Below, piece after piece: positions 25,185 to 33,506 of a stretch of 64,000 bases of DNA. The stretch is from JBBQXK01 sp038209775 (GTDB lineage Bacteria > Pseudomonadota > Alphaproteobacteria > Rhodobacterales > Rhodobacteraceae). Position numbers and translations under genes: made by a program. The notes under the pieces were generated by a model. It saw only the letters and a program-made list of their open reading frames with translations. It did not search any database and was not told the DNA's origin. Position 1 is the first letter of the stretch. The number at the start of each line of letters is the position of its first letter. The stretch is from positions 1 through 64,000 of the forward strand of contig JBBQXK010000007.1 of the NCBI GenBank assembly GCA_038209775.1, written 5' to 3'.

Positions 25185-25426
25185 TCTCTTGTGTCGATGC
25201 GGTTCGGCGGCCGCCGCTGACGGCGATGGATGTGCCGGTGACGTAGCTGGCGCTGTCGCACAACAGCCAGACAACGGCGGCGGCGGTCTCTTCCGCCTTG
25301 CCCACACGGCCCCCGGCGGCACGTTGACGTGCAGTCGCTCAGTGCGCCCCGGATCGCCCGGCAGCACAGAAAGCTGCCGGTCGCGTTCACGGCAATAGTT
25401 TTCGATGGAGGAAAACACCACCGCAC
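25185..25426 (-). pseudogene. Short-chain dehydrogenase remnant with internal deletion
   Basis: One frame has IAVNATGSFLCCRAI, the VN-TG-F--C helix of SDR enzymes. Shortly afterwards, in another frame, the C-terminal piece GKAEETAAAVVWLLCDSASYVTGTSIAVSGG appears. The Rossmann loop, the catalytic Ser-Tyr-Lys and most of the centre are missing. Deleted and frameshifted copy, lying between the dehydratase and VOC remnants as in an operon. Confidence 0.7.
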
Positions 25427-25468
25427 GGCCCCGGTGCCGGAACAAGGCTGGCGATGCGGCCGAAGGTT

Positions 25469-25915
25469 TCAGCACCGCGCCGCGGTGAGAATGGCGGGAA
25501 TGTCGCAACGGGCCGCCCCCATGATCAGTGACGGCGTGGTCTTGTCGCAGTCTGCCATCAGCACCATGCCATGCACCGGAAAGGCGCGGATACATTCTTC
25601 GATATCCATCGCGGCCAGATTGCAGGGCTGCATCGCGGTGGGGCAGGTCTGGCTTTCGCTGGCCGACAGCACGGCAAACTCGACCGGAAAACCACCCGCC
25701 TCTTAGACCCCGAATTTCGCCCTCTCTGCCAGATCGCGCAGATGGGCGTTGCAGGGCGTCATTTCGGACTGGGTGTTGCAGACGCCGATCACCGGGCGGC
25801 CATCGAATTCGTCCTCGATCAGGCCCTGATTTTTCATCCAGTTGAGGTGCATGAACGCGAAATTGGAATTGCCGCCATACCATTGGCGCGGGCAGAGTTC
25901 TTTCCTGTCGGTCAT
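25469..25915 (-). pseudogene. IlvD/EDD-type dehydratase remnant with in-frame stop
   Basis: From ATG 25915: QWYGGNSNFAFMHLNWMKNQG, RPVIGVCNTQSEMTPCNAHL and AERAKFGV, then TAA (25703-25705) where the family has Trp (GVWEAGG). The frame then continues GGFPVEFAVLSASESQ, AAMDIEECIRAFPVHG and ADCDKTTPSLIMGAA. These are the N-terminal motifs of sugar-acid/dihydroxy-acid dehydratases with Fe-S ligands CN and CDKTTP. The C-terminal two thirds are gone. The start overlaps the aldolase stop by ATGA, showing former coupling. Confidence 0.85.
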
Positions 25916-26519
25916 TCAGAGGCCTCTGACAGGTCAAGCGCCACATCAGTGATCATATCCTCCTGCCCGCCCTCCATCTCGCGGCGGCCCAATTCGGCCA
26001 AAAGCCTGCGCGCACCAACGCCGTGCAACTCTGCCGCGCGTTCTGCATGGCGCAAGAAACTGGAGTAGACCCCGGCATAGCACAGTGTCAGCGTCTCTCG
26101 ATCAACCCGGACGGGGCGGTCCATCATCGGGCGCACCAGATTTTCGTCAGCTTCCTGCAGCGTGAACAGATCGGCGCGGTGGTCCAAACCTTCACCCTCC
26201 GTCACGGCAACCAGCGCCTCGATGGGGGTCGTGCCACCCCGGCCCACATGCCGCACAGCGAGACATCAACGCGGGCGGCACCTTCCTGCAAGGTGACGAT
26301 GCTGCTTGTCACCGACACCGACATGTTCTGTTGGGCGTTGATGCCGATTTCAGTCTCGGGGTGCAGTACTTCGCGGTAGGCGCGGATGCCCGCAAAAGCC
26401 GGCAGATAGTGCGCAGCGCCCACAACCTCCAGAAAGACAGTCACTTTCAGCCCGTGAAAGCGGATGCCGTGGTCCGCAAGGATCAACGGGGCATCGGGGC
26501 AAATCCGCTCGACCTGCAC
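25912..26519 (-). pseudogene. 4-hydroxy-2-oxovalerate aldolase (MhpE/DmpG-like) remnant
   Basis: Upstream piece: HGLKVTVFLEVVG, HPETEIGINAQQNMSVSVTSSIVTLQEGAARVDVSLCGM. After a frameshift near 26230 the downstream piece reads TTPIEALVAVTE..., LVRPMMDRPVRVDRETLTLCYAGVYSSFLRHAERAAE and GRREMEGGQEDMI. These match the class II pyruvate aldolase of meta-cleavage pathways. The usual GxHxHxN metal motif reads GINAQQN here, so the metal ligands are also lost. The N-terminal third is deleted. Confidence 0.85.
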
Positions 26520-26546
26520 GTCATGTTTCGGACGTTAGCCCGGCAC

Positions 26547-27143
26547 CTAGGCGCGGATGGCCTCCGGTTCGGCGCCGTCGCACGGGCACATCACGGTGTC
26601 ACGCATGGTCAAGGGCGGCTTGGCGGGGTTCAACATGATGATCGCCTTGCCATGGCGCGCGCCGCCGGTCTGCTCGATGGCGCGTGAGGGTGGTAACAAT
26701 GGGGATCGTCGCCTGACCGCCGCATGTCACCATATTGATGTTTGGCGCATCCATATGCGCGTCAAGGTTGACCACCGGCACGACGAAGGGCCCGATGGTC
26801 GCCGGGGTCAGGTCGATCATTCGGACAATGCGGCTCTCCAGCAGCCGGTTGTGGCGCCGATGCGCACCCGCACTGGCAGCATCGAATGCCACCGCCAGAT
26901 CTTGCGAAACGGGCATGGCGCGAAGCCCTCGACCCCGGTCTCGCTGACCGGCAGGCCCAGACGACGGGTGCGCGCCAGCCCGACAGACGCGGGGCCACTG
27001 CCGATCATGGCTCCCTTTTCCTGCACCTTCGACAGACGCATCACGTTTGTCATCAGGTCCGTGCCGATATTGCCCGCCCCGATGATCGCCACCCTTAGCC
27101 GGGACTGTCGCGCTTTCCCCGGCCGCGACATATTCGTCACCAT
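26547..27143 (-). pseudogene. Acetaldehyde dehydrogenase (acylating, MhpF/DmpF-like) remnant
   Basis: Pieces in at least two frames: VAIIGAGNIGTDLMTNVMRLSK (NAD loop), then FDAASAGAHRRHNRLL, IDLTPATIGPFVVPVVNLDAH and NMVTCGGQATIPIV (catalytic Cys), and after a deletion GKAIIMLNPAKPPLTMRDTVMC with a TAG stop at 26547. The enzyme normally channels acetaldehyde from the adjacent aldolase. Frameshifts near 26900 and 26650 and a missing central part abolish it. The start overlaps the GntR gene stop by 7 nt. Confidence 0.87.
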
Positions 27144-27934
27144 GGTTTACCAGCCATGCGCTGCTCGGACGCCAGCTTGCGGTCTTGCACGTCGCGCCCC
27201 TGCCGCACCACGCGCACCGCCGAGCGCAGCAGCCGCGGCTCAAACCCGGGGTCGATCTGGGCGATGATGGTAAGAGCAATGCGCGCATAGTGGTCGGCCA
27301 GCAGGCCCGCCACCACCTCTCCTTCACGCTGGGCCGATGCCGCCATGATCGCCAGATGCTCGGCGCGCGATTGTGCATAGGAACTGGGTTGCGACAGATA
27401 GATGCGGCGGTAACGCTCGGCATGCTCGTTCAACTGCGCTGAATAGTCGGCGTGCCGCGGCCCGGCCAGCCGGATCGGCACCATATGAAACAGCCGGTGT
27501 GCGGCGTCAAAGGCGGTGAACTGAGAGGGTAAGGTGTTGGCATCCATCGCATCCAGACAGCGCTGCATTTCCGCCAGATCGGCATCGGTCAGATCGGGCA
27601 CGGTCGCGCGCACGGTCATGGTGTCCAGTTTGATGCGCAGGGCATAAAGCTCGTCCAGATCGGCCATCGAGGTGGGCGAGATCACCACCTGACGCCCGCG
27701 TTCCGAGGTGATCAGCCCCTCTTTCTCGATCAGGCGCAGCGCCTCGCGCACGGGCGTGCGGCTCAGACCCAGACGGTCGGCGATCTTGACCTGCGACAGC
27801 CGCTCTCCCGGGGGCAAGACGCCATCCAGAATGGCCGCACGGATGCTTGCATAGGCATCGGCCATACGCAGCCCATGCGCCACCTCGGCATGTTCGGTGG
27901 GCAGATCATCGCTGGAAAGAACGGCTTCCGGCAT
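27137..27934 (-). CDS. GntR family regulator, FadR/FCD subgroup
   Basis: 265 aa and intact. Winged helix: YASIRAAILDGVLPPGERLSQVKIADRLGLSRTPVREALRLIEKEGLI. C-terminal helical FCD domain with acidic and His metal/effector ligands (ALRIKLDTMTV, FDAAHRLFHMV, HLAIMAASAQREGE). It is directly upstream of, and overlaps, the decayed acetaldehyde dehydrogenase gene, so it probably once controlled that pathway with a small-acid effector. Possible CTTGTATCAA-like half-palindromes lie in front of it and in the gap at 29656-29965. Confidence 0.9.
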   Translation of the reverse strand: MPEAVLSSDDLPTEHAEVAHGLRMADAYASIRAAILDGVLPPGERLSQVKIADRLGLSRTPVREALRLIEKEGLITSERGRQVVISPTSMADLDELYALRIKLDTMTVRATVPDLTDADLAEMQRCLDAMDANTLPSQFTAFDAAHRLFHMVPIRLAGPRHADYSAQLNEHAERYRRIYLSQPSSYAQSRAEHLAIMAASAQREGEVVAGLLADHYARIALTIIAQIDPGFEPRLLRSAVRVVRQGRDVQDRKLASEQRMAGKPW

Positions 27935-27973
27935 GTGGTTACTGCTTTTGATACAAGGAAGTGGGCAATCGTC

Positions 27974-28831
27974 TCACAAAGGCTTTTTCAACTTGGGCGT
28001 ATCGGGTTGCTGGCCCCATTCATGCCATGACCCATCATAAAGCCGCCAGTCGCGATGCCCGACAGCCTCCAGCATAAAGCCAAGGATCGACGCGGTAACA
28101 CCCGACCCGCAGGTGGTGATCACCTGACCCGAAAGGTCCACGCCGGCCCCGGCAAAAACCTCGGCGGCCCGCTCGGGGCTGACAAAGCGGTGCGAGGGTG
28201 CGGGCTCGAAGAACAATTGCCAGGGGGTGTTGATGGCACCCGGCATGAACCCCGATGCGACGCCGGGATAGCCCGACCCCTCGTGCCCGTCAAAGCGGGC
28301 GGCGGTGCGCGCGTCGATGATCGCGGTCCCGCCCTGATCCACCACGCGGCGCATTTCTGCGATGTCGATGATGCCCTGACCGGCCGGTTTTGCGGGAAAC
28401 GCGCGCGCCGTGGCAGGGGCCGCATCGCCGGTCTGCACGGCGCGCCCCTCGGCCAGCCATTTTCGCCAGCCGCCGTTCAGGATCTTGACGTTGTCATGGC
28501 CAAAGGCCCGAAACATCCACCACAGCCGCGCCGACACATATCCCGCGTCGTAAACGATCACCTCGGTCTGCGCGCCGATGCCAAGGCCGCCCACCACGCC
28601 TGCGAATAGGTCGGGCGTGGGCAGCATGTTGACGTAAGGCGAGTCCGGGTCGGAAATCTCGGTCAGGTCGATGAAGCGCGCGCCCGGAACGTGGCCCGCG
28701 CGAAAATCATCAATCGCGTGCTTACCCGCGTCGGGCAGATACCATGAGCAATCCAGCACCACGCGGTCGGCCCCCGGATCGGACGCCAAGCGGTCGGCCA
28801 GCGTATCCGTCTCAATCAGCCAACCGCTCAT
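27974..28831 (-). CDS. sseA: Thiosulfate/3-mercaptopyruvate sulfurtransferase
   Basis: 285 aa, two rhodanese domains. Domain 1 (VVLDCSWYLPDAGK, HVPGARFIDL, LWWMFRAFGHDNVKILNGGWRKW) is inactive. Domain 2 carries the active loop CGSGVT with Cys241, the form typical of 3-mercaptopyruvate sulfurtransferase. Cytoplasmic. Overlaps the upstream SDR gene by ATGA. It stands in front of the GntR gene in the same operon; its role in the lost pathway is unclear. Symbol by family resemblance. Confidence 0.88.
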   Translation of the reverse strand: MSGWLIETDTLADRLASDPGADRVVLDCSWYLPDAGKHAIDDFRAGHVPGARFIDLTEISDPDSPYVNMLPTPDLFAGVVGGLGIGAQTEVIVYDAGYVSARLWWMFRAFGHDNVKILNGGWRKWLAEGRAVQTGDAAPATARAFPAKPAGQGIIDIAEMRRVVDQGGTAIIDARTAARFDGHEGSGYPGVASGFMPGAINTPWQLFFEPAPSHRFVSPERAAEVFAGAGVDLSGQVITTCGSGVTASILGFMLEAVGHRDWRLYDGSWHEWGQQPDTPKLKKPL

Positions 28832-29655
28832 GCTTTACCCCCCCGGTCGATGCCAGGACGGCGCTGGCCTTGCACCCATGAGGAACCGGTCATCACGCCA
28901 CCGTCGATCACCACGTTCTGCCCGGTGATATAGCGCGTGGCGGGGGCAACCAGATACAGCGCCGTCGTCACCAGATCCTGTGGCACCGCCATTCGCCCCT
29001 GCGGGATGAAATTGGCAAACCACTCGGCGCGGTAATCATCATCCCACAGGGGTTTGGTGAACTCGGTCTGCACAAAGCCAGGCTCTATCGCGTTGACCTG
29101 AATGTTGTCGTCGGCCCATTCATGCGCCTGCGACCGGGTCAGCGAGGTGACGGCCGCCTTGGTCGCGGCATAGACCGAGATGGTATCGAAAGAGACGTTG
29201 GCCGACAGCGAACTGAAATGCAGGATCTTGCCGCCGCCTTGCGCCTGCATCACCGGATGAACCGCCTGCGACAGGAAATAGACCGAGCGCAGGTTAACCG
29301 AGGTGATCAGGTCGAAATCCTCGGGCGTCACGTCAACAATCGGTTTGCGCCGGTTGGTGCCTTGCAGGTTGACCAGAATGTCGATGCGGCCTGTTATCTT
29401 TCTGGCGCGGGCGACCAGATCGGTTGCCGCGTTTGCCGTTGCCAGATCGGCCTGAAGGCCGGTCATCGCAAGGCCCATGCCTGCGAAGGCCCCCGACAAA
29501 AGGTCGATGCGGTCTTGTGACAGGTCATGCACGACCACTGTCGCCCCGGCGCGCGCGAAACCTTCGGCGACCGCCGAGCCAATGGCCCCCGCCCCCCCTG
29601 CAACCAGTGCCGTCTGGCCTTCCAGTGAAAAGAGGTCTGACAGATAGTTCGACAT
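28828..29655 (-). CDS. SDR family oxidoreductase (gluconate/carbonyl-type)
   Basis: 275 aa. Cofactor loop LVAGGAGAIGSAVA, LVNLQGTNRRKPIVDV (NxxGxxxR/K as in gluconate 5-dehydrogenases), Ser in LHFSSLSAN, YAATKAAV, PGFVQTEFTKPLWDD and a C-terminal ITGQNVVIDGG. Intact. The family oxidises sugar acids or polyols, which would suit the sugar-acid dehydratase remnant downstream. First gene of the operon, with a palindromic CTGTATATAG motif about 75 nt upstream. Confidence 0.87.
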   Translation of the reverse strand: MSNYLSDLFSLEGQTALVAGGAGAIGSAVAEGFARAGATVVVHDLSQDRIDLLSGAFAGMGLAMTGLQADLATANAATDLVARARKITGRIDILVNLQGTNRRKPIVDVTPEDFDLITSVNLRSVYFLSQAVHPVMQAQGGGKILHFSSLSANVSFDTISVYAATKAAVTSLTRSQAHEWADDNIQVNAIEPGFVQTEFTKPLWDDDYRAEWFANFIPQGRMAVPQDLVTTALYLVAPATRYITGQNVVIDGGVMTGSSWVQGQRRPGIDRGGKA

Positions 29656-29965
29656 GGCACATTTCCTTTCGGGGCGTCGCAGGGAAAGCCTGATTTCGAA
29701 GCCAAGGCGGCCTACGGTTTAGCATATTCTGTATATAGTTCGGCTCATGGCAGACCGGCATTATTATGATACTGCCCCACAATTCCGCAGCAAGTCCAGA
29801 CAGTGTTTTCGCCGCGCAAGCACAACCAGCGCAGCTTTCCTACATTGTCGTCACAGATCAGGCAGGACGTTTCTCTTTGCATCAAGCGACGAAGCAATAT
29901 CGTGTGAGAAGGGTGACGGGAAATCATCCGACTGCATACAGTTCTAAAAAAGTGGGGTGTCGGTC
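29656..29965. other. Divergent regulatory gap with possible GntR boxes, no gene
   Basis: 310 nt between the minus-strand SDR operon and the plus-strand sugar transporter relics; noticeably more AT-rich than its surroundings. It contains CTGTATATAG (29729-29738) and ACTGCATACAGT (29931-29942), both resembling the xTGTATACAx palindromes of GntR/FCD proteins, plus A/T runs that could be promoter -10 elements. No coding frame is convincing. Confidence 0.4.
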
Positions 29966-30133
29966 ATGCTCAGAACAACAGTTCTTATGGCAACGACAGC
30001 TGCGGCATTGGCCGCAGTTTTCGGTCTGCCTGCCAACGCAAATCCAAAGGGCGATGATGCGCCGGTGACGATCTTTGCCATCACCGCTGACAATCTGGAT
30101 CAGGCAGAGCCGGTTGGACTGATCGCGCCATGA
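29966..30133 (+). pseudogene. Leader peptide remnant of a periplasmic sugar-binding protein
   Basis: 55 codons: a clean signal peptide (MLRTTVLMATTAAALAAVFG, then LPANA), followed by only about 30 residues (APVTIFAITADNLDQAEPVG) before a stop. A mature binding domain is missing. By position, in front of ABC ATPase and permease scraps, it is best explained as the deleted binding-protein gene; the stop overlaps the next frame by ATGA. Confidence 0.5.
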
Positions 30134-30303
30134 CCTCAGCCGTCCTGTCTGACAAGACGGTCAAGACTTTGCCGGGGCGCGCAGCGGCGCAAGCGGTGCT
30201 GACGCGGTTGGGTCTGCTGATTGATGTGAACGCGGTCGTGGCCAGCCTGTCTATCGCCCAGCAGCAGATGGTCGAAATTGCCCGTGCGCTGACCCGCGCG
30301 TCC
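30130..30303 (+). pseudogene. Sugar ABC transporter ATPase (RbsA-like) fragment
   Basis: Reads AQAVLTRLGLLIDVNAVVASLSIAQQQMVEIARALTRASRV. LGL-ID----V--LS-AQQQMVEIA-AL is the signature-motif region of the N-terminal half of CUT2 ATPases. Walker A, Walker B and the whole second half are missing. The fragment is fused directly to permease sequence, so a deletion removed over a kilobase. Confidence 0.85.
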
Positions 30304-30304
30304 C

Positions 30305-30637
30305 GTGTCGGGGATAAACGTCAACCGGGTCACAATCGCGGTCTACGGGCTAATCGGGTGTTGCTCGGGGCTGGGGGGCTTTGTGCCCGCCTCACGCCTG
30401 AATTCAGCCAAGGCTGTGGCGGGCACGGGCTTTGAGTTGACGGCGATTGCGGCGGTGGTGATCGGCGGCACCTCGGTTTATGGTGGCACTGGCGGCGTCG
30501 CATGCACGGTGATCGGGGCGCTGCTGAACGGCCTCGTGATCCTGAACGCGTCGCCTTGCCCCCGGCAGGTGCTGGTCGGGTCGATCATCGTGGCCGCCGT
30601 GGTCTTTGACCATTTCATCAACAAGCAAAGCAGATGA
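30305..30637 (+). pseudogene. Sugar ABC transporter permease (RbsC-like) C-terminal fragment
   Basis: GINVNRVTIAVYGLIGCCSGLGGFVPASRLNSA, then GTGFELTAIAAVVIGGTSVYGGTGG and VLVGSIIVAAVVFDHF. These are the EAA-like loop and last helices of CUT2 permeases, about one third of the protein. No start region. Its stop overlaps the ATG of the lactonase-like gene (ATGA), preserving the former operon order. Confidence 0.87.
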
Positions 30638-32468
30638 ACAGCCATATCCTGCCGACCGGAACGCCCGTCACCGAACCCGCGCCGCAATGCCTGCGCGCGG
30701 GGGCATTGCAAGCGGATTTCGGGGCCGAGGGGCTGCGATGGAACGGGGTCGAGATGCTGCGCGCGGTGCAATTTCTGCTGCGGACCTCGGGCCGGGGAAT
30801 ACCTGCGCCTGCAATCGCGGGTCTGGATGTTCAGCAAGACGACGTCGGCTTTTCCGTGCGCTACCGCGCCCATTTCGGCGTGTCAGGGGCGGGGGTGGCG
30901 GTCGATTTTGCCTTAGCGGGCGGCGCCAGCGGCACCCTGACCGCATCGGTCATGATCCGTGCCGACGTGCCGTTTGACACCAACCGCACAGGCTTTGTCA
31001 TTCTGCTCCCGCTGGATGGGTTTGCGGGCACCGAGGTGTTGGTCGATCGCGCCTCGGTCCCGTCCCGCTGACTGATGATTCCGGCGCAGATTTCGCCCGG
31101 TCAGCCGGAGTTCGACATGGCGGCGATCACGCATTTCCCGGTGCCGCGCCTGCGTGTCGGGACGCGGTTTGCGGGCGCTATCTGCGGGACGGAAGACCAT
31201 CGCAACTGGTCGGGTGCCCCGTTCCAGACCTGTAGCCGCCCGATTGGGCTGCCCTGTCCCTATGCCTTGCTGCCCGAACCGCCGGTGAAGCAATCGCTGA
31301 CGTTGGCGATTGCCGATAGGGGTGCCAGGGGGGATGCGGTTTCGGCACTCGCGGTGCCTCCGATTGGCGGGCAGGTCATGCCCGAGCTTGCCCCGCCGCT
31401 GGACCATCTGGCCGATGCCAAGGCGGCCCTGCTGTGGCCCGGGGCGCTAGCGGCGCTTGGCCCGGGTTGGGTCCTGTTGCGCCTTGATGCCACGCAACCG
31501 GGGGGCGATCTGAACGCTGTGGCCACCGTTCTGACGCTGACCGGCGCACTGTTGGATAAGCTGGTTATCTTGTCCAGCACCGGCGATACCGTCGCCGATG
31601 CCGCGATTGCCGCTGTGGCGGCCCGGCTGGCCGCATCAGCGCCCATGCCAAGATCGACGAGCAAAGCTTTCAACCCGGGCAGGCCCGCCCGCCGCACCCG
31701 TCAGAGCCTGCCATCGCGACCAGCCTGTCGTGCCATTTCGCCGGGGCCGACCGCCATCGCGGCACGCCGGCGTTCTATTCCGAGAGCAACCGCAATCGCC
31801 CCGATCCGGCGCAGTGGCAGGGCCTGCGCTTTGCGACAACGCTGGTGGTGCATGCCGCCGATGATGCTTCGGTTATGGAAACGCTTGGGGCATTGCCGCA
31901 TAACAACTCTTCGGCCACGGCTTTGTCCAACGGGCATCCGCTGTCTGTCGGGCCCGTGGGCAGTGGCGCGCGGGTGAACCCTTATGGTGCGGGACCGGAC
32001 ATGAACGACCCTGAAGCGCACATGGGAATGGCCGCGCGCCACCCCCGGCCTTTCGCCTTTGGCGCGGCGACGGGGCCGTTCGGGCTGATCGCGACCGCGC
32101 AACCCTATCCCCGTGTGCTGTGGGACGCATTGCCCGACGGAACGCTCTGTCCGCTGTATCATGTGGCCCGCTGGATCAGTCAGGCTGCGGGGGCCGACCT
32201 GCTGCAGGCCGACGCGAAAGATGGCGTTGCACAGGTTGTGTGGCGCAAGGCCAGGCGGCGTTTGGCGCTGATCGCAAATCTGACGCCCCTTGCGCGAGTC
32301 ATGTCTGCGGTGGATTTTGCCGGGTCGGAGGCAAATCTGATGGACTGCGCCAGCCTGATGGATTTCGCACAAGCCGCAGGCGCCCAAGCGCCCCCTGTCC
32401 ACCCCCTGCCCAAGACATCGGATGCCTACACAGTGGTCTTTATGGCCGAGACAGGAGCACGCCCATGA
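30634..32468 (+). pseudogene. apnL: D-apionate lactonase-like gene, broken by stop and frameshift
   Basis: Recognisable from start to end: LRAGALQADFGAEGLRWNGVEMLRAVQFLLR, then RTGFVILLPLDGFAG, a TGA at 31069-31071, continuing in the same frame with TRFAGAICGTEDHRNWSG and PYALLPEPPVKQSLTL. Near 31600-31650 the frame shifts, and the rest (GTPAFYSESNRNRP, LVVHAADDASVMETLGALPH, FNP-like RVNPYGAGP, FGLIATAQPYPRVLWDAL) follows to 32468. Layout and motifs fit the roughly 600-residue D-apionolactone hydrolase (ApnL) family. Two lesions make it inactive as read. Followed with ATGA overlap by the dehydrogenase that would supply its substrate. Confidence 0.75.
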
Positions 32469-33505
32469 GCCAACCCTTGCGCGGATTTTTCATCGGTGCA
32501 GGCTTCTTTTCGCGCAACCAGTTGCATGCCTGGGCCGAGGTGGAGGGGGCAGCAATTGCTGCCATCTGCGACCGCGACGGTGCCCGGGCCAAGGCCGCTG
32601 CGGCCACGTTCGGCGTGAGCGAATGGTATCAGGACACCACGGCGATGCTATCGCAATCCTATGATTTCGTTGACATCTGCACCACGATGGACACCCACGA
32701 AACCCTTGTGGGGCTTGCCATCGACGCGGGCCTGCCGGTGATCGTGCAAAAGCCCTTTGCCCCTGATCTGGCCACCTGCAAGCGCATCGAGGCGCGGGCC
32801 CGTGCCGCCGGGGTGCGCGTCATGCTGCACGAGAACTTTCGCTTCCAGAAAATCTTCCGCCGCCTGCGTGCGATCCTTGATACCGGCGAGATTGGCGAGA
32901 CGACATTCGCCCGCCTGTGCTGGCGCAATGATATCGACGTCTACACCAACCAGCCGTACCTTCTGACAACCGAGCGGTTCATGATCATGGATGTGGGCAT
33001 CCACATGCTGGATCTTGCGCGGTTTCTGATGGGCGATGCCCATAGCGTCAGTTGCACCAACCAGTCGGTCAAGGCTGGGTTGGCGGGCGAGGATGCAGCC
33101 ACGATCGTGCTGCGCCATGACAGCGCCGCCGTGACGGTGGTGGATGTCAGCTACGCCACCCACCGCACCCCCAACACCTTTCCCCAGACCTTGGGCGAGA
33201 TCGAGGGACGCCTTGGCAGCGTGCAGATTCTTGAGGGCGAAGTGTTGCGCATCCATTCGGCCAAGGGCGTGCGCGACGAGGTGATCGCCGCTGATGGTCG
33301 GGACTGGACTTCAGCCCCATGGACGCAAATTCAGGATTCGGTGCCGCGCACCCAGCAGCATTTCATTGATGGCTTGCGCAGCGGTGCCCCGTTCGAAACC
33401 TCGGCCCGTGACAGTCTGCAAACCTATGCGCTGGCCGAAGCGGCCTATCTGTCCGCCGCATCGGGTCATGTGGTCGAGATTGCCGGGCTTTTGAAGGAGG
33501 CATGA
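32465..33505 (+). CDS. apsD: Gfo/Idh/MocA oxidoreductase, probable D-apiose dehydrogenase
   Basis: 346 aa and intact. N-terminal Rossmann loop GFFIGAGFFSRNQLHAW, AICDRDGARAKAAA, then the EKP-like motif as VQKPFAPD, LHENFRFQ, and the substrate-side DVGIHMLDLARFLMGD (His and Asp) with YTNQPYLLTTERF. GAGFFS--HL-AW and ENFRFQ-----R are typical of D-apiose dehydrogenase (family knowledge), and the neighbouring lactonase remnant supports it. Start overlaps the lactonase stop (ATGA). It would oxidise D-apiose to the lactone with NAD(P). Retained although transporter and lactonase are broken. Confidence 0.78.
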   Translation: MSQPLRGFFIGAGFFSRNQLHAWAEVEGAAIAAICDRDGARAKAAAATFGVSEWYQDTTAMLSQSYDFVDICTTMDTHETLVGLAIDAGLPVIVQKPFAPDLATCKRIEARARAAGVRVMLHENFRFQKIFRRLRAILDTGEIGETTFARLCWRNDIDVYTNQPYLLTTERFMIMDVGIHMLDLARFLMGDAHSVSCTNQSVKAGLAGEDAATIVLRHDSAAVTVVDVSYATHRTPNTFPQTLGEIEGRLGSVQILEGEVLRIHSAKGVRDEVIAADGRDWTSAPWTQIQDSVPRTQQHFIDGLRSGAPFETSARDSLQTYALAEAAYLSAASGHVVEIAGLLKEA

Positions 33506-33506
33506 G

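Noticed and set aside
24600..27150. Transposon or prophage as cause of the decayed region
   Set aside because: No transposase, integrase, terminal inverted repeat or target duplication could be found; the fragments look like ordinary decay and deletion.
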